Below, in pieces: positions 16,323 to 24,269 of a stretch of DNA of 64,000 nt. The DNA is taken from assembly GCA_038884575.1 (NCBI GenBank), contig JAWABQ010000001.1, positions 37,306 through 101,305 on the forward strand, given 5' to 3'. The notes under the pieces are model-generated. The model was not told where the DNA came from, searched no databases, and saw only the letters and a program-made list of their open reading frames with translations. The position numbers and the translations under genes were made by a program. Positions within the stretch are counted from its first letter, which is position 1. Each line of letters starts with the position of its first letter. The DNA is from JAWAAW01 sp038884575. GTDB taxonomy: Archaea; Nanobdellota; Nanobdellia; Woesearchaeales; ARS49.

Positions 16323-16387
16323 TTTGCACCGACGAAAGTTTTATATAGGAACGTATTTAAAGTTATCGCAGAAAAAGAAGTGAAAGT

Positions 16388-16978
16388 ATGGCAGCACCAA
16401 CCGTGTTAGGAAATGTTCTTTTGTTCTTCCAGCGTATTGGCATTTATGACGTGGTGCTGCCTTTCCTCCTGACATTCACAATCGCTTTTGCCATATTCGA
16501 AAAGAGCAGGATACTGGGGGTAGAAAAGATTGACGACAAGGAATACACCAAGAAGAACCTTAATGCAATGGCTGCATTTGTCATCGCATTCATGGTAGTG
16601 GCATCAAGCAAGCTTGTCGCCACAATAACAAGGGTCAGCTCCAACATCATCATCCTTGTCCTGCTGGGCGTATTTTACCTGCTGCTTGTCGGCACATTCT
16701 GGGTGCCGAAAGACAAGGAAAAAGAGCCCTGGACAGGCCTCACAGAAGGGTGGAACAAGCTGTTCATGGTAATAATGTTCATCGGCATAGTCATAGTATT
16801 TTTGGACGCGATCAGGGACGAGTCAGGAAGAAGCTGGCTTGACGCATTCTGGGAGTACGTGAGCCAGTTCTGGACATCTGCTGCTGTAGCATCGATAATT
16901 TTAATAATATTCCTTATTGTCTTCGTGTACTGGATGGCAAAAGGCGGAGAAAAAGAAGAGGAAAAGAAATCCAAATAA
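16388..16978 (+). CDS. Polytopic membrane protein, paralogue A
   Basis: The 196-residue product has about five membrane segments (18-37, 59-76, 86-105, 127-143, 167-186) and a charged tail. The start IGIYDVVLPFLLTFTIAFAIF recurs in the next two genes (DIILPFVLLFTIFFAML; DVIFPFLFVLVIVYAVL), so the three are paralogues. TATA-like GTATTTAAAG at 16347-16356 drives the set. Genes of this type lie next to archaeal pilus or secretion loci. Function unknown; a membrane complex is likely. Confidence 0.75.
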   Translation: MAAPTVLGNVLLFFQRIGIYDVVLPFLLTFTIAFAIFEKSRILGVEKIDDKEYTKKNLNAMAAFVIAFMVVASSKLVATITRVSSNIIILVLLGVFYLLLVGTFWVPKDKEKEPWTGLTEGWNKLFMVIMFIGIVIVFLDAIRDESGRSWLDAFWEYVSQFWTSAAVASIILIIFLIVFVYWMAKGGEKEEEKKSK

Positions 16979-16990
16979 ACGAGGTGTCAA

Positions 16991-17644
16991 ATGGTGCTAT
17001 TCCAATTTTTTGGCGGATACCGCGGATGGAGCGGCTGGGGAGGAGGGGGCTATTTCAGCAATTTTGTGTACTGGCTTGACTACTGGGGAGTCCGCGACAT
17101 AATACTGCCATTCGTGCTGCTGTTTACGATTTTCTTTGCAATGCTGCAAAAGATAGGATTGTTTGGCGCAGGAAACAAAAAATACAACCTTGTGATTTCA
17201 CTTGCAATATCCCTGCTCGTGGTCATTCCGCATGCATTAGGGCTGTATCCTCCAGAGGCTGATGTAATCAACATAATCAATGACTCAATCCCTGAGGTCG
17301 CGCTTCTTGTGGTTGTTGTCGTGCTTGTGCTTATGCTTCTGGGAATGGTTGCAGGCAAGGAAGTCAAGTTTGCAGGGGTATTGCCCTGGGTGGCAGGGGT
17401 TTCAGTCATAATCCTCCTGCTCATCTTTGCAAACGCAATATTCCCGCTGCCTGTGCTTTCGTACATCGACCCTGCAATACAGGCATTGCTTGTCATATTG
17501 CTCGTGTTTGGGCTGCTGATTTACTGGTTTGCAGGAGAGCCAAGCCCGCCAGGAAAGGCGCATGCATTCTGGCTCGGCCCGGTACCTGAAAGCGAATATA
17601 AGGAATGGATGACCGGCAAGAAGGAAGGCGGCGGGGGCGGCTAA
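16991..17644 (+). CDS. Polytopic membrane protein, paralogue B
   Basis: The 217-residue product begins with an aromatic/glycine stretch (QFFGGYRGWSGWGGGGYF) not present in its paralogues, then the shared DIILPFVLLFTIFFAM segment and about five membrane segments. GAGGTG lies just before the ATG. The tail is glycine-rich. Thirteen bases separate it from paralogue A and none from paralogue C (the ATG follows the TAA directly). Confidence 0.75.
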   Translation: MVLFQFFGGYRGWSGWGGGGYFSNFVYWLDYWGVRDIILPFVLLFTIFFAMLQKIGLFGAGNKKYNLVISLAISLLVVIPHALGLYPPEADVINIINDSIPEVALLVVVVVLVLMLLGMVAGKEVKFAGVLPWVAGVSVIILLLIFANAIFPLPVLSYIDPAIQALLVILLVFGLLIYWFAGEPSPPGKAHAFWLGPVPESEYKEWMTGKKEGGGGG

Positions 17645-18202
17645 ATGGCCACGCCGCTTGACATCGGGCTGTTGCAGAAGTTCGATGTAATATTCCCATT
17701 CCTGTTCGTGCTCGTGATAGTGTATGCTGTGCTTTCAAGGACAGAATGGTTCAAGGAAAAGCAGGCTCTTGCATTCCTGCTGGCCTTTGTGCTTGCAATA
17801 ATGACCTTGTTCAGCAATATTGCAGTCAAGACAATAAACAGGATGGCCCCGTGGTTCATAATACTCATAATTTTTGCAGTTCTGCTCTTGCTTGCGTACC
17901 AGGCAATGGGAATCCAGGAAAAGAAAATACTTGAAGTCATAACAGGGACAAACTACGGCAACACAGTGGCATACTGGGTGCTTGCGCTGATGCTCATAAT
18001 AGGGATTGGCTCGCTGACATCAGTTGTGTCAGAGGAAAAGCAGTTCACAACCCTTGCAGCAGGCGAGAATGTGACAGCAGTAACTGGCACTGGCGAGCAG
18101 ATAGGGTTCTGGGCGACAATATTCCACCCCAAGGTGCTTGGCTTGGCATTGATACTGCTCATAGCAATGTTTACCATAAACAAGCTCGCATCACATGATT
18201 AG
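17645..18202 (+). CDS. Polytopic membrane protein, paralogue C
   Basis: The 185-residue product repeats the DVIFPFLFVLVIVYAVL start and has about five membrane segments. Last gene of the three-gene operon; it ends 17 bases before the convergent coiled-coil gene. Three different paralogues side by side suggest a hetero-oligomeric membrane ring or channel, but no motif shows what it carries. Confidence 0.75.
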   Translation: MATPLDIGLLQKFDVIFPFLFVLVIVYAVLSRTEWFKEKQALAFLLAFVLAIMTLFSNIAVKTINRMAPWFIILIIFAVLLLLAYQAMGIQEKKILEVITGTNYGNTVAYWVLALMLIIGIGSLTSVVSEEKQFTTLAAGENVTAVTGTGEQIGFWATIFHPKVLGLALILLIAMFTINKLASHD

Positions 18203-18218
18203 CTCAAGAATTCCAAGA

Positions 18219-18893
18219 TTATTTCTTTTTGGCAGGCGCAGCAGGCTTTGCCTTTGCTGTCTTTGTAATCCTTGAAAGCTCAGCCACAGAGCCTGTAAGC
18301 TCAGGAAGGACTTTCTGGAAGACCTTTTCCATTGCCTTTATTTCAGTGCCGACATCAAGCAGGTTTTTGTCATACTCTGAAATCTTGCTGACTATTGCCT
18401 TGTGGAGGTTGTCAAGGTCTGACTTCATGTCAGAAAGCAACTGGTCAATCTTGTCAAGCCTTGAGGAGGTTGCATCCTTCCACTCATTCATCTTGCCAAG
18501 CTCGCGCGTGAACTCCTGCCATTTCTCCTCAACAACAGCCTCTGCTATTTCCTCAAATCCCTTGGGAGCCTCTGGCCGCGGGCCGGGCATCCCGCCTGCT
18601 GCCGGGAATTCCCCTGGCGCTGCGCTCGGAGCCTCAGGCATCGGCTCTGCACCGCCCTTGAGCTCTGCCTGCGCCATGGCATCATAAATCTGCTGGGGCT
18701 GGTATCCCTGCCTCTGCAGTGTCTGGATTATCTGGTTGTTTGTAAGCCCCTGCTGCTGCATTGAAAGAACCTGGTCTGTCGGAACCTCAGGCGGCATTGG
18801 TCCTGCAACAGGCATGCCCATAGGCACAGGATAACCTACAGCCGGAGCTGCTTCTGCAGCAGGCTTCTTCCTGAAAATGTCCAAAAGCCCCAT
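18219..18893 (-). CDS. Coiled-coil protein with N-terminal UBA-like motif
   Basis: The 224-residue protein has a Pro/Ala-rich N-terminus, a helix-turn-helix element QGLTNNQIIQTLQRQGYQPQ (near 51-70), a second Pro-rich linker, then a coiled coil from about 120 to 210 and a basic tail. The element resembles the N-terminal module of the ABC ATPase at 34485-35606. GAGGT before the ATG, and 33 bases from the upstream coiled-coil gene, place both in one operon. It could be a cytosolic part of the neighbouring pilus motor, like the FlaC/D/E proteins of archaella. Confidence 0.65.
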   Translation of the reverse strand: MGLLDIFRKKPAAEAAPAVGYPVPMGMPVAGPMPPEVPTDQVLSMQQQGLTNNQIIQTLQRQGYQPQQIYDAMAQAELKGGAEPMPEAPSAAPGEFPAAGGMPGPRPEAPKGFEEIAEAVVEEKWQEFTRELGKMNEWKDATSSRLDKIDQLLSDMKSDLDNLHKAIVSKISEYDKNLLDVGTEIKAMEKVFQKVLPELTGSVAELSRITKTAKAKPAAPAKKK

Positions 18894-18926
18894 TTTTTAC
18901 CTCTTTTCACCTGTTTGCTCGCCGGA

Positions 18927-19430
18927 TTACTTATTAAATGTTTTGGTCTCCTGGCTTTTTCCCAGCTTTTCCTCAACAATTTCGCGCGCAATCTTCTCTG
19001 CAAAATCCGCAGTCACAAACTTGACAGGGTCCCAGAGCTCGATGTAGCGCTTCATCACATCCATGTCGCTTTTCCTGGCAGTGAGCCGCAATTCCTTGAT
19101 TATCGTGACAACCCTTTCCCCAACCTCGTCAAGCCTGTGCCTGAGCTCGTCTATCTCCTCATTGGATGACTTTATCTCCGAAAGCGCCTTCTTGTGGTTG
19201 CTGAGCATATTCTGCTCTATGAAAAAAAGCTTTTTGCGGAGCTCATTGAATCGCTCCTCAGAAACCCGCATCCTTGCGGCAAGTGCGTTAATCTGCTCTG
19301 AAAGCCCTGTTATCTCGGGCGCAGGCGCTGGGGCTGGCTTTGGCGTGCCGAAGAGCCCTTTTTTCGGGGGCGGCGCAGGCATCGCGCCAAAAACAGCCTG
19401 TTCTGAGTATGATGCAGCTTCGCCTGCCAT
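18927..19430 (-). CDS. Coiled-coil protein, FlaC/D/E-like
   Basis: The 167-residue product has a Pro-rich linker, then a long coiled coil (about 45-110) and a C-terminal part with LWDPVKFVTADFAEKIARE. The LW...VKFVT pattern resembles the FlaC/D/E domain of archaellum motors, though I cannot confirm it by alignment. The ATG at 19430 is chosen over a TTG four codons earlier because TATA (19449-19458, minus strand) gives a leaderless start there. Confidence 0.65.
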   Translation of the reverse strand: MAGEAASYSEQAVFGAMPAPPPKKGLFGTPKPAPAPAPEITGLSEQINALAARMRVSEERFNELRKKLFFIEQNMLSNHKKALSEIKSSNEEIDELRHRLDEVGERVVTIIKELRLTARKSDMDVMKRYIELWDPVKFVTADFAEKIAREIVEEKLGKSQETKTFNK

Positions 19431-19540
19431 ATGTGTGCGCAAATGCGAGGATATACTTTAACTTTGTGGTGCTCTTGCGGAGTGGTTAATTATATTATAA
19501 AATATATGTTTTCTTATTTAGTATGTTAAGAAAACACAAA

Positions 19541-19550
19541 ATATATAAAA
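19541..19550 (+). promoter_or_regulatory. TATA box of the ATPase operon
   Basis: ATATATAAAA lies about 20-25 bp before GTG 19567. The 19443-19566 spacer is AT-rich and holds promoters for both directions. Confidence 0.55.
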
Positions 19551-19566
19551 TAATATATTTGCCTGC

Positions 19567-19719
19567 GTGTCCAGAGTGAAAAAACCGATATCTGCCACAA
19601 TAGAGGAAGACCTGATAGCATGGATAGACAAAAAGGTCACCAAGGAGAGCAAGAAGTACAGGAACAAGTCGCACCTGATAGAGGTCGCGCTTGAGCGGCT
19701 GCGCGAGGAGGAGGACTGA
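19567..19719 (+). CDS. Ribbon-helix-helix regulator (short gene)
   Basis: The 50-codon frame starts GTG at 19567 (or GTG at 19576) and encodes KKPISATIEEDLIAWIDKKV followed by a second helix ending in RLREEED. This is a CopG/Arc-type ribbon-helix-helix: a short beta strand, then two helices. Its TGA overlaps the ATG of the ATPase gene (TGATG), so it is co-translated with it. It probably controls its own operon. The AT-rich, partly symmetric upstream region would be the target. Confidence 0.75.
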   Translation: MSRVKKPISATIEEDLIAWIDKKVTKESKKYRNKSHLIEVALERLREEED

Positions 19720-21992
19720 TGGAGGCACAGTGCGGAGCAAGTGAGGTGGTAAGGGAGGGCGAGGATGTAATTGTCAGGATAGACTGCGAGCTGTGCCCGT
19801 TCTTCCCGTCGCTTGAAGACGACCCCAGAGTCATGGCAATGGCGATTGAAGCGCTCGCAGAGGCAGGGGCTGCCACAAAGCTCGTGCTGGTGCAAAAGCG
19901 CGATTATGAGTATGATTACAACCAGACATCAATGCTGCTTGAGATTTCAAGGCTATTCAGGCAGCTAAGCAAGGAAAGGCTTTCTGCAGGCATGCTTGCA
20001 GACCCCTTGACAAGGAGGTTTGTCGAGGGAAAATACATAGAGCTCCAAAACATAATCCACCGTTCTCTGAAATCCGACCCCCTTGGCGCCTATGTGGAGC
20101 TGGTTCGAATAGCCCGCCGGGAACGAACCCAGCTAGAGCAAGGCGCCATACCTCGAGAAGGTGTACCCTGCATCCAAACTTTCTTGGGCTTGGTTGAGAC
20201 CCTGGCCAGCCGGCTTGAAAAAACCCGGCTGGTAACCTTGGCCAAGCCCGCCCTGGCGGGTTATACCATTGGGGACCGCGGGATTTACAGGCGGTTTCTT
20301 TCGCCGCTCGTAAAACCTGACTTCATGTTCACAAAGCTGCAGGCAAGCTACCCTGCAGAAGGCGAGGAAATAGGAGGGTACACAGTGGGAGGGAGCGAGG
20401 TCACCATATTCTCAATCCCCGCAACAGTACAGTACCTTTACCACCTCTCACCGCCAGAGTTCAGGCTGAATGAGGAAAAATACGAGCTGCTTGACGCGGC
20501 AAGGAAAATACTCTCTGAGCACAAACCGAAAAGGAGCGAGTTTGTAGACCCTGAGAGGATGAGGCAAGTATTCACAAATGTGGGCTCAGACCTTCTTGAA
20601 GAGCTCGCCGGTTACCGCGGAATCAGGCTCAGGGAAAAAGAGCTTGACGAGCTCACAAAAATACTTGTTAGGTACACTGTCGGATTCGGGCTCATTGAAG
20701 TTCTGCTTGAGGACGAGCAGGTGCAGGACATCACAATAAACAGCCCAATGGGCCGCACTCCTATGTTCATTGTACACGGGGAATATGGCGACTGCATGAC
20801 AAACATAATACCAACAGTAACAGAAGCTGAAAGCTGGGCCTCAAAGCTCAGGATGATTTCAGGAAGACCTCTTGATGAGGCAAACCCGATACTTGACACA
20901 GAGCTTGTGCTGCCGACAGCGCGCGCAAGGGTCGCGTCAATAACCTCGCCGCTCAACCCGACAGGCCTTGCATACGCTCTAAGGAGGCACAGGGACAAGC
21001 CATGGACCCTCCCGCTGTTCATCAAGAACAGGATGATGACCCCGCTAGCAGCAGGAATAATCAGCTTCCTTATTGACGGCTCAAGGACAATGCTTGTTGC
21101 AGGCACAAGGAGCGCAGGAAAGACATCTGTGCTCGGCTCTGTGATGGCTGAAATAATGCGCAAAGGCAGGATTGTGACGATTGAGGACACGCTTGAACTC
21201 CCTGTTGATGCGCTGAGAAAGCTCAATTACAACATCCAGAGCATGAAAGTCGCAAGCGCGCTCACAAGGGGCACAACAGAAGTGAGCGCTGACGAGGGTA
21301 TAAGGACCACACTGCGCCTCGGCGATTCCTCGCTGATAGTCGGAGAGGTCAGGAGCGTTGAGGCAAAGGCTTTGTACGAGGCAATGCGCGTAGGCGCCCT
21401 CGCAAATGTTGTTGCGGGAACAATCCATGGAGACTCCCCTTATGGCGTGTTCGACAGGGTTGTAAATGACCTTGGGGTGCCAAGGACATCGTTCAAGGCA
21501 ACAGATGTGATCATTGTGGCAAACCCTGTGCGCTCGCCTGACGGGCTCCACAGGTTTAGGAGGATAACACAGATTACAGAAGTGAGGAAGAAATGGGAGG
21601 AGGACCCGCTGAGAGAGAATGGGTTTGTTGATTTGATGAAGTATGACAGCAAGGAGGATGCCCTCCAGCCAAGCCGCGACCTTCTCGCAGGCGACTGTGA
21701 TGTCATCAAGGCTGTTGCAGGCTCTGTAAGGGAATGGGCGGGCAACTGGGACGCTGTCTGGGACAACATACTGCTGCGCGCAAACATTAAGCAAGAGCTG
21801 GTCAGCACTGCAGACAAGCTCAAAAAACCAGAACTGCTTGAGGCAAGCTTCACAGTCCTGGCAAATGACGAGTTCCACCGCATCAGCGAGCAGGTGAGGG
21901 ATGAGGTCGGTGCGCTCGACAGCAAGAAAATATTTGCAGAATGGTCTGAATGGCTCAAGCGCGCAGCAAGGAAGCCGGTGCTTCTCCAATGA
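19719..21992 (+). CDS. VirB11/TadA-type secretion or pilus ATPase
   Basis: The 757-residue protein has a long N-terminal domain, an arm containing AGYTIGDRGIYRRF and KPDFMFTKL, an N2 domain near 315-345 (GFGLIEVLLEDEQVQDI), Walker A AGTRSAGKTS near 457-466, the Asp box TIEDTLELP near 486, and a Walker B/His region LIVGEVRS and TIHGD. Such ATPases are hexamers at the cytoplasmic face that power pilus assembly or secretion together with a TadC protein, encoded next. Codon use changes abruptly over about 20090-20290 (see findings). Confidence 0.9.
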   Translation: MEAQCGASEVVREGEDVIVRIDCELCPFFPSLEDDPRVMAMAIEALAEAGAATKLVLVQKRDYEYDYNQTSMLLEISRLFRQLSKERLSAGMLADPLTRRFVEGKYIELQNIIHRSLKSDPLGAYVELVRIARRERTQLEQGAIPREGVPCIQTFLGLVETLASRLEKTRLVTLAKPALAGYTIGDRGIYRRFLSPLVKPDFMFTKLQASYPAEGEEIGGYTVGGSEVTIFSIPATVQYLYHLSPPEFRLNEEKYELLDAARKILSEHKPKRSEFVDPERMRQVFTNVGSDLLEELAGYRGIRLREKELDELTKILVRYTVGFGLIEVLLEDEQVQDITINSPMGRTPMFIVHGEYGDCMTNIIPTVTEAESWASKLRMISGRPLDEANPILDTELVLPTARARVASITSPLNPTGLAYALRRHRDKPWTLPLFIKNRMMTPLAAGIISFLIDGSRTMLVAGTRSAGKTSVLGSVMAEIMRKGRIVTIEDTLELPVDALRKLNYNIQSMKVASALTRGTTEVSADEGIRTTLRLGDSSLIVGEVRSVEAKALYEAMRVGALANVVAGTIHGDSPYGVFDRVVNDLGVPRTSFKATDVIIVANPVRSPDGLHRFRRITQITEVRKKWEEDPLRENGFVDLMKYDSKEDALQPSRDLLAGDCDVIKAVAGSVREWAGNWDAVWDNILLRANIKQELVSTADKLKKPELLEASFTVLANDEFHRISEQVRDEVGALDSKKIFAEWSEWLKRAARKPVLLQ
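20090..20290 (+). other. Segment of atypical codon use with nested inverted repeats
   Basis: Inside the ATPase gene this stretch uses CGA, CGG, GCC, ACC and CCC codons where the rest uses AGG, GCA, ACA and CCA/CCT. It holds perfect stems 20186-20193/20242-20249, 20206-20213/20225-20232, and 20247-20252/20255-20260, plus 20102-20107/20124-20129. The protein it encodes still looks native to the family. Confidence 0.5.
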
Positions 21993-24139
21993 GCAATCCA
22001 ACAATTCCGGCAGACCTTGTACAAAAATACAAGGAAAGGCTACAGAAGCAGCTTGAGCTTTCTGCAGTCGAGCCGCTGCCTGTTGTAAGCAGGGAATACA
22101 CTGCATTCAGGCAGGAATCAATTGCCGCACATGCGAGCCTTTATGAAAAAGGGTGCACGCTGGCAGGAAAAATCCTCAAGATACAGGTGGACCCAAAGCG
22201 AGCAGGCCAGCTGCAGGAGTCAATTGACATTGCACACCTGGGCATCACCCCTGCAAGCGTCATTGCATTCAGCACCCTGTTCCCGCTCGCATACATGATA
22301 CTTGGCTGCGTGCTCAGCCTTGCATTTGAAACCTCGCTGTTCTTCACCATATTTTTCCTTGCTTCAGGGGTTGCCCTGATGGCTGTGTTAGGCAAATACC
22401 CTATATTCCTTGCCAACAACTGGCGCATGAAGGCAAGCAACCAGATGGTGCTCTGCATATTCTATGTTGTGACATACATGCGCCACACAAGCAACCTTGA
22501 GCTCGCAATAGAGTTTGCATCAGAGCATTTGACCCCTCCGCTTGCCCTTGACCTGAAAAAAGTGCTCTGGGATGTTGAAACCCAGAAGTATGAGAGCGTG
22601 AAGGAAAGCCTTGAGATGTACCTTGAATCGTGGAGGAAGTGGAACAATGAGTTTGTGGAATCATTCCACCTCATCGTAAGCTCGCTTTACGAGACATCAG
22701 AGGACAGGAGGCTTTTGCTGCTTGACAAGTCGCTTGATGTCATACTTGAGGAGACATACGAAAGGATGCTGCACTATGCCCAGAACCTCAAAGGGCCAAT
22801 CACAATGCTGCACATGCTTGGCGTAATCCTGCCCATACTCGGTCTGGTAATCCTGCCGCTTGTTGTCAGCTTCATGGGCGATGTCAAATGGTACCACATC
22901 GCAACGCTTTACAACATAATCCTGCCTCTTGTTGTCTATGTCCTTGGCAGGAACATACTAAGCAAGCGCCCAACAGGCTACGGGGACACAGACCTTGCGG
23001 AAATAAACCCTGCGCTGAAAAAATACCGCAACATAATCATAAAGGTTGGAAAAACAGAGCTGCAAATACATCCCATATTCATCTGCGCGCTGGTTGGCGG
23101 CCTGTTCCTTTTTGCCGCGCTGCTTCCTGTAATCCTGCACGCAATCCAGCCTGACCCAAGCTATGACTTTGCCCTGCCGTTCAACTGGAAACTGCTCGAA
23201 TACCGCACGCACCCAAAGACAGGCGAGATTATCGGACCGTTCGGAATGGGCGCATCGCTCCTGAGCCTTGCATTCCCGCTCACGCTGGCATTCGGGATAG
23301 GGCTTTACTTCATGCTCAGGTCCCAGAATGTAATCAAGATAAGGGAGCAGGCAAAAAAGCTTGAGGACGAGTTCGCAAGCGCATTGTTCCAGCTGGGAAA
23401 CAGGCTTGGAGACGGCGTGCCTGCAGAGATCGCATTCTCAAAAGTCGCAACTGTGATGCCTGACACTGTAAGCGGGAGGTTTTTTGAGGTTGTTGCAACA
23501 AACATAGCAAAGCTGGGAATGGGAGTGAAGGATGCCTTGTTCAACCCGCGCACAGGCGCCCTTGTCTACTTCCCGAGCAACATAATCCAAAGCTCAATGA
23601 AAGTGCTTGTCGAGGGCATAAAAAAGGGACCAATAATCGCTGGGCAGGCATTGCTGAACATCTCAAGGTACATAAAGGAAATCCACAAGGTCAATGAGCG
23701 CCTCAGGGACCTGATGGCAGACGTGATTTCAGACATGAAATCGCAAATCAGCTTCCTGACTCCGGCAATAGCAGGGATTGTTATTGCAATAACAAGCATG
23801 ATAACATACATCCTTGGGAAGCTGCAAACAAGCATTGAGCTTACGGCAAGCTCAGAGCTGTCGGCGAGGATAAGCGACATCGCAGACATGTTCAGCATTG
23901 GAATCCCCACTTATTACTTCCAGCTTGTTGTCGGCGTTTATGTCTTTGAGATAATCTACATCCTCACGATAATGGCAAACGGAATTGAGAACGGCGCTGA
24001 CAAGCTTCAGGAGCGCTACAGCCTTGGGAACAACCTGATAAAAAGCACAATCCTCTACTGCGGCCTCAGCTTTGTGATGATGATAATTTTCAACCTCATC
24101 GCAGGCAAGATAGTTGAAGTCAGCGGGACTTTTGGCTGA
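21989..24139 (+). CDS. TadC-type platform protein (two T2SSF domains)
   Basis: The 716-residue membrane protein has two type II secretion F-like domains (about 190-310 and 460-690) with about eight membrane segments. It forms the inner platform on which the ATPase works. The ATG at 21989 overlaps the ATPase stop (ATGA), so a 13-codon longer frame is not needed. In archaea this fused, double-domain form is usual. No pilin gene is adjacent; pilin-like genes are at 51-62 kb. Confidence 0.9.
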   Translation: MSNPTIPADLVQKYKERLQKQLELSAVEPLPVVSREYTAFRQESIAAHASLYEKGCTLAGKILKIQVDPKRAGQLQESIDIAHLGITPASVIAFSTLFPLAYMILGCVLSLAFETSLFFTIFFLASGVALMAVLGKYPIFLANNWRMKASNQMVLCIFYVVTYMRHTSNLELAIEFASEHLTPPLALDLKKVLWDVETQKYESVKESLEMYLESWRKWNNEFVESFHLIVSSLYETSEDRRLLLLDKSLDVILEETYERMLHYAQNLKGPITMLHMLGVILPILGLVILPLVVSFMGDVKWYHIATLYNIILPLVVYVLGRNILSKRPTGYGDTDLAEINPALKKYRNIIIKVGKTELQIHPIFICALVGGLFLFAALLPVILHAIQPDPSYDFALPFNWKLLEYRTHPKTGEIIGPFGMGASLLSLAFPLTLAFGIGLYFMLRSQNVIKIREQAKKLEDEFASALFQLGNRLGDGVPAEIAFSKVATVMPDTVSGRFFEVVATNIAKLGMGVKDALFNPRTGALVYFPSNIIQSSMKVLVEGIKKGPIIAGQALLNISRYIKEIHKVNERLRDLMADVISDMKSQISFLTPAIAGIVIAITSMITYILGKLQTSIELTASSELSARISDIADMFSIGIPTYYFQLVVGVYVFEIIYILTIMANGIENGADKLQERYSLGNNLIKSTILYCGLSFVMMIIFNLIAGKIVEVSGTFG

Positions 24140-24151
24140 CAAGAAAAAATA

Positions 24152-24225
24152 TGGGAACGGCCGGATTTGAACCGACGATTCCACCGGCTTCAGCGGTGTG
24201 TTCTCCCAGGCTAAACTACGTTCCC
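24152..24225 (-). tRNA. tRNA-Phe (anticodon GAA)
   Basis: The minus strand shows acceptor GGGAACG/CGTTCCC, D-arm GTTT/GAAC, anticodon stem CACCG/CGGTG around loop CTGAAGC (anticodon GAA), and T-arm GTCGG-TTCAAAT-CCGGC. The discriminator is A, CCA is not encoded and there is no intron. Confidence 0.93.
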
Positions 24226-24269
24226 GTTGATAAACATTCGATAAATAAGGGCTTTAAAAGTCTTTTGCT

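Noticed and set aside
20101..20130. GGTTCGAAT as a tRNA T-loop fragment in the ATPase gene
   Set aside because: No acceptor, anticodon or D-arm fits around it; the region reads as normal family protein.
20090..20290. Inserted palindromic mobile element in the ATPase
   Set aside because: The encoded residues (AGYTIGDRGIYRRF and others) look native to the family, so an insertion would not explain it.
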